A DNA stretch of 38,423 nucleotides from Caldilineaceae bacterium (GTDB taxonomy: Bacteria > Chloroflexota > Anaerolineae > Caldilineales > Caldilineaceae). Below are positions 35,566 to 38,423 of the stretch, one piece after another; position 1 is the stretch's first letter; each line of letters begins with the position of its first letter. The notes beneath the pieces are model-generated. The model saw only the letters and a program-made list of their open reading frames with translations. It did not search any database and was not told where the DNA came from. The DNA lies in the NCBI GenBank assembly GCA_019637695.1, contig JAHBVG010000072.1:1-38423 (forward strand), given 5' to 3'. A program made the position numbers and the translations under genes.

Positions 35566-36372
35566 CTACAGATGACGCAGGAACGCCTCCGGCGCGTTGA
35601 GAAAAGAGCGGGTGATGCTGACATGCTCCAACTCATCCCACTTGACAGGTTGAACCGGCGAGTGATCAAAACTCAGGATCTCCGCGTCGGGGAAGGCCAT
35701 CAAAATCGGCGAGTGGGTGGCGATGATAAATTGGGCGTCCTGGGCTACCATCTCTTTGAGCAGCGAGAGGAAGCCCACCTGCCGCAACGGTGAGAGCGGC
35801 GCTTCCGGCTCGTCCAACAGATACAAGCCATCGGGCACAAACCGCGATTGAAAGAGCGTCAGAAAGCTCTCGCCGTGAGAGCGGGCGTCGAGACCGTCCC
35901 CGTAGCGCTCGCGGATGGCGTGAAGTTCGCGGGCATAGCCCATCTTCGCCAGCCCCTTGGCTTTCTCCGAACGTTCTTTGTATTCCACATCGACTGCCCT
36001 CATCTCCGCTTCCAATTCGGCGCGCATCTGCCCCATTCGTTTGGCGAAACCGAAGAAGTCCTCGGCGCGCAAGAAAAATCCGCGGTGGGTGCGCCGGCCC
36101 CACGCCAATTTGAGGTGACGGGCCACCTGCCGCGCCGAGGACAGGGTCTCATCTCGGCCAACCTCGGCGCTGCCCACGGCAATCGATCCCGACGCTGCGG
36201 CCAACGCCTCCAAAAAGGTCGACTTGCCTGATCCGTTCTCGCCCACGAGGAAAGTTACCGGCGACTGGAAGCGGATCTCACTCAGCGACGCCAACGACGG
36301 AACTGTGAATGGGAAGCCTACTTCCTCGCGCGGGAAGCTATTTCGCACTTCCACCGATTGTAGATGGATCAT
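35566..36372 (-). CDS. AAA/SMC-like ATPase (ABC-type, DUF-family)
   Basis: A 268-residue cytoplasmic ATPase resembling the RecF/SMC-like AAA_21 group. Walker A is GENGSGKST (residues 44-52). A central coiled-coil-like stretch follows (FAKRMGQMRAELEAEMRA and later, about 110-150). The signature-like SHGESFLTLF, Walker B LYLLDEPEAPLSP and the switch His ATHSPILM close the core. Such single-chain ATPases occur both as repair factors and in anti-phage systems (for example with a second gene for a nuclease), but no partner nuclease is adjacent here. Its neighbours are DUF104 and DUF4058 genes. The function is not known. Confidence 0.88.
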   Translation of the reverse strand: MIHLQSVEVRNSFPREEVGFPFTVPSLASLSEIRFQSPVTFLVGENGSGKSTFLEALAAASGSIAVGSAEVGRDETLSSARQVARHLKLAWGRRTHRGFFLRAEDFFGFAKRMGQMRAELEAEMRAVDVEYKERSEKAKGLAKMGYARELHAIRERYGDGLDARSHGESFLTLFQSRFVPDGLYLLDEPEAPLSPLRQVGFLSLLKEMVAQDAQFIIATHSPILMAFPDAEILSFDHSPVQPVKWDELEHVSITRSFLNAPEAFLRHL

Positions 36373-36391
36373 TGTCGAATCTCCCTTATTT

Positions 36392-36459
36392 GGGGGACTG
36401 GGGACTGGGGACTAGGCTTCCCGATCCCCAATCTCTAATCTCCAATCTCTAATCTCCAC
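36392..36459. repeat. heptamer array between the ATPase and DUF4058 genes
   Basis: gggactg-gggactg-gggacta, then gatcccc, then ctctaat-ctccaat-ctctaat-ctcc. The last block overlaps the DUF4058 gene and encodes its C-terminal residues (RLEIGD) and its TAG stop codon. Confidence 0.85.
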
Positions 36460-37238
36460 GCCTCAACCTGTTCACGCGCCCACGCTTCATCCTCAGGGCG
36501 GAGGGGCGGCGGCGGCACAGGCTGGCTGTAGTCGATGCTGTGGGCGTAGCGTGTGCGCGCATACATATCGTGAAAGACTGCCTGAAGGTCTAGCGGCGTA
36601 TCCTCATCCGGTGCTTTGAGCGGCACAGCAATCGTGGGCATAGGATTGCGTAAGTTGAAGAACCACGCTTCCCAGGGCCAATATCGATCTCCCCGCTTCA
36701 AAAGCGCATAGTAATCGCTCTTGTCTTTGACCTCCATTGGGCGCGCCCCTGCCCGCAGCAGATCAATCTCGATCCAATGCACCTTCGTGGCCATTACCTC
36801 GTCCCGTTTTTCTTGAAAAGCCGCGTAGCCTTGAGCGCCGGGGCGCTTGTTGAAAGGTGAAAGCAGCTCAATGACGGTCACCAATTCCTGATTCTTGTTG
36901 TCTCGAATTTCCAGGAAACGATCCCGAATTTGCGGATCATAGTCGATCAAATGGATCATGACAGGAGGAGTGATTCCCCGATTTGTCCGAGAGACTTCTG
37001 TGTATGGGGCGCGGACCTCTTGTACAATGTGAACATCCGGTTCAATGGCGCTTCGATCCGGATCTCCAGGCGTTGTCATATAGACCCTTTCCTCGATCTG
37101 TACTCGATACGATGGAGATACCAGGGCTGAAAGTGCTTCGCCAAGATATGTTATCAACCGCATGTGGACGCTCTGCCATTCCCGTGGATCCTCAAGATAT
37201 GGATCCATGCCGGGGAAGGGTGAACGCAAAACAGTCAT
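36435..37238 (-). CDS. DUF4058 family protein
   Basis: A 267-residue soluble protein matching the DUF4058 family as I recall it, which is widespread in cyanobacteria and Chloroflexota and often lies near repeats. It opens with SPFPGMDPYLEDPREWQSVH and contains ELLSPFNKRPGAQGYAAFQ and WIEIDLLRAGARP, all conserved features. The conserved WIEIDLLR is reminiscent of a nuclease-like active site, but no activity is established. The last six residues are encoded by ctctaat/ctccaat repeats, so the native C-terminus may have been replaced. ATG at 37238, with AAGGAGG 8 nt upstream. Confidence 0.82.
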   Translation of the reverse strand: MTVLRSPFPGMDPYLEDPREWQSVHMRLITYLGEALSALVSPSYRVQIEERVYMTTPGDPDRSAIEPDVHIVQEVRAPYTEVSRTNRGITPPVMIHLIDYDPQIRDRFLEIRDNKNQELVTVIELLSPFNKRPGAQGYAAFQEKRDEVMATKVHWIEIDLLRAGARPMEVKDKSDYYALLKRGDRYWPWEAWFFNLRNPMPTIAVPLKAPDEDTPLDLQAVFHDMYARTRYAHSIDYSQPVPPPPLRPEDEAWAREQVEAWRLEIGD

Positions 37239-37274
37239 TGATTCCTCCTTCCAGAGATTAATCGTAGTCCCCGT

Positions 37275-38180
37275 TTAATTCCTCGCCCGCTCGACTGCTT
37301 TGGGCAGGACGCGCCGCAGCAACACGGCGATCATCTCGTGGCGGTACTCCTGGCTGGCGCGGTGTTTGCTCGTGCGCAGACGCGCCTGCCCTTGCGCCGC
37401 GGCGATGACAGCATCCACCACCGCATCGTTGAAGGTGATCGCTGCCTTGAGGAGCGCCTCCGCCTCAGTAGCGCGAAAGGGGATGGGACCCGCCGGCCCA
37501 ATCGCAATGATGGCGTCCTCGATGCGCTGACGTGATTCATCCAGTCGAACCCGCGCCGCCAGACCGAGGATGGGCAAGGCTACCCCCTGTGGGCGCATAA
37601 TGCGGTCGAAGGCGCTCCCCTCTCGGTCCGCCGTAGGCCGAAAGCGGAAGGCGCTGAGCATCTGGTTCGATTCCAGCGTGTTGCGGCCTGGCCCGGCAAA
37701 GATCGAGAGCAGCGGCTGCCAGACGCGCGTCACCTCTCCTCCTTGCAGTGTACAGACCTCCACCTGGGCGTCCAACGCCAGCAGACCAATCGTGCCGTCG
37801 GCGGCGGGGAGGGCGTGGGCCACATTGCCGCCCAGCGTCGCCACGTTGCGCACCTGCGGACCACCCACCACCCGACAACTTTCGGTGAGGCAGGTTCCCA
37901 CCCGTTGTAACAGTAGATGGCGTTCCACTTGATAATGGGTGACGCCGGCGCCGAGGACGATCCACGCGCCGTCGCCGTCGGCTTCCTCGCGGATCTCTTC
38001 GATCCCGGCGATCTTGGTCACATCGACCAGCACATCGGGCGCTTCCGTGTGCCCTGCTTCCATCTCCAAAATCAAATCAGTGCCGCCGGCGATGATGCGC
38101 GCGCTGCCGTTGTACTCTCCTAACAGGCGCAGGGCTTCGTCCACAGTTGAAGGGGTGTAGTATTCTTTCCAGCGTCTCAT
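37275..38180 (-). CDS. xanthine dehydrogenase family FAD-binding subunit
   Basis: A 301-residue protein, the FAD (CoxM-like) subunit that accepts electrons from the Mo and Fe-S subunit. The FAD-binding motifs are ARIIAGGTDLILEMEAG (about 26-42) and NVATLGGNVAHALPAADG (about 112-129). The remainder is the CO-dehydrogenase flavoprotein C-terminal domain. AGGTGG lies 8 nt before the ATG. It is encoded on the same strand as the fused Mo/Fe-S subunit at 32098-35181, but three other genes and two repeat arrays lie between them. A good promoter is present at 38319-38347. Confidence 0.93.
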   Translation of the reverse strand: MRRWKEYYTPSTVDEALRLLGEYNGSARIIAGGTDLILEMEAGHTEAPDVLVDVTKIAGIEEIREEADGDGAWIVLGAGVTHYQVERHLLLQRVGTCLTESCRVVGGPQVRNVATLGGNVAHALPAADGTIGLLALDAQVEVCTLQGGEVTRVWQPLLSIFAGPGRNTLESNQMLSAFRFRPTADREGSAFDRIMRPQGVALPILGLAARVRLDESRQRIEDAIIAIGPAGPIPFRATEAEALLKAAITFNDAVVDAVIAAAQGQARLRTSKHRASQEYRHEMIAVLLRRVLPKAVERARN

Positions 38181-38262
38181 GTTTGTCCACCTATTCAGCT
38201 TGGAAACTGGATAAAAAGAGGCAGGGGACGGGAGCGCTTTTCATCGGGCGAGGATGCCCAAC

Positions 38263-38294
38263 GCCGGCTCTGCTCAACCGCGACCAAAGCCGAC
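38263..38294 (-). other. stem-loop in the leader of the FAD subunit gene
   Basis: gtcggctttg and cagagccggc (minus strand) pair over 10 bp with two G-U pairs around a 12-nt loop. It lies in the 5' leader of about 130 nt and may be a regulatory structure; I see no match to a known riboswitch. Confidence 0.3.
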
Positions 38295-38318
38295 TCTCCA
38301 TCCGAAGGACGTACCGAC

Positions 38319-38347
38319 AGTATACCAATCCGCCCCGGTTTTGTCCA
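38319..38347 (-). promoter_or_regulatory. promoter of the hydroxylase FAD-subunit gene
   Basis: On the minus strand, TGGACA (38347-38342), a 17-nt spacer, then TATACT (38324-38319). Transcription would start near 38312. Beyond 38350 to the window end nothing clear is seen besides purine-rich sequence. Confidence 0.55.
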
Positions 38348-38423
38348 CGCTACAGGAAGAGGGGGTGTATTTCAGAAAGAGGGCGAAGTGAGGATAAGAT
38401 AGGTGAAAAGAAGTGAAAGGCAA

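Noticed and set aside
38147..38416. A plus-strand frame of 89 codons at the end of the window
   Set aside because: No ribosome binding site, and it overlaps the promoter and leader of the minus-strand FAD-subunit gene.

Overview
The window looks like a chromosome segment from a member of the Chloroflexota, most likely near Caldilineae or Anaerolineae. This is inferred from gene content and style: secreted proteins with long Thr-Pro linkers, a fused Fe-S/molybdopterin hydroxylase subunit, many MFS, Gfo/Idh and medium-chain dehydrogenase genes, GC-rich coding DNA, and no plasmid or phage genes. I see no rRNA, tRNA or CRISPR array.

Layout. 1-2.3 kb: a small membrane protein and threonyl-tRNA synthetase. 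2.3-4.6 kb: a foldback repeat, the remnant of a lost gene, and an AT-richer secreted protein with a Thr-Pro linker. 4.7-11.2 kb: a short-chain dehydrogenase, a tiny Asp/Trp-repeat protein, exonuclease VII large subunit, an MFS transporter, a Gfo/Idh oxidoreductase and an L,D-transpeptidase. 11.2-18.5 kb: a Fur-family regulator, a sugar-binding lipoprotein with a hybrid histidine kinase in one operon, a zinc/manganese-type ABC transporter (ATPase and permease only) and a universal stress protein. 18.5-26.6 kb: a conserved protein of unknown function, a cytochrome c lipoprotein, a two-gene ArsP_1-type permease/DUF1980 operon, a membrane-anchored beta-propeller, a diacylglycerol kinase-like enzyme, a CsbD-like protein and a LuxR-type regulator with a degenerate receiver. 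26.7-31.8 kb: an MrfA/YprA-like helicase with an HNH-like module, an alcohol-dehydrogenase-type enzyme, a DsrE-family protein and a PCu(A)C copper chaperone. 32-38.2 kb: a xanthine-dehydrogenase-type hydroxylase whose Mo/Fe-S subunit and FAD subunit are separated by a DUF104 protein, an ATPase and a DUF4058 protein.

The most striking feature is a network of short tandem repeats with a 7-bp (sometimes 8-bp) period. Several sequence families (CGTAGTG, TTGCAAG, GCAGACG, CCCCAGT, CCCAATA, GGGATCG, CTCTAAT, GCAAAAG and others) fill the gaps between genes. They combine in a recurring order, and they often start exactly at, or contain, the stop codon of a neighbouring gene. They also sit inside two otherwise conserved genes as in-frame insertions: three in the helicase and three in the Mo hydroxylase. 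This resembles the heptanucleotide STRR repeats of filamentous cyanobacteria, but here it has invaded coding sequence.

Other regulatory structure can be read. A 15-bp Fur-like box occurs upstream of both the fur-family gene and the metal ABC transporter, which suggests one metal regulon. A 22-bp near-palindrome lies between the L,D-transpeptidase and fur. Several good sigma70-like promoters and terminators are visible.
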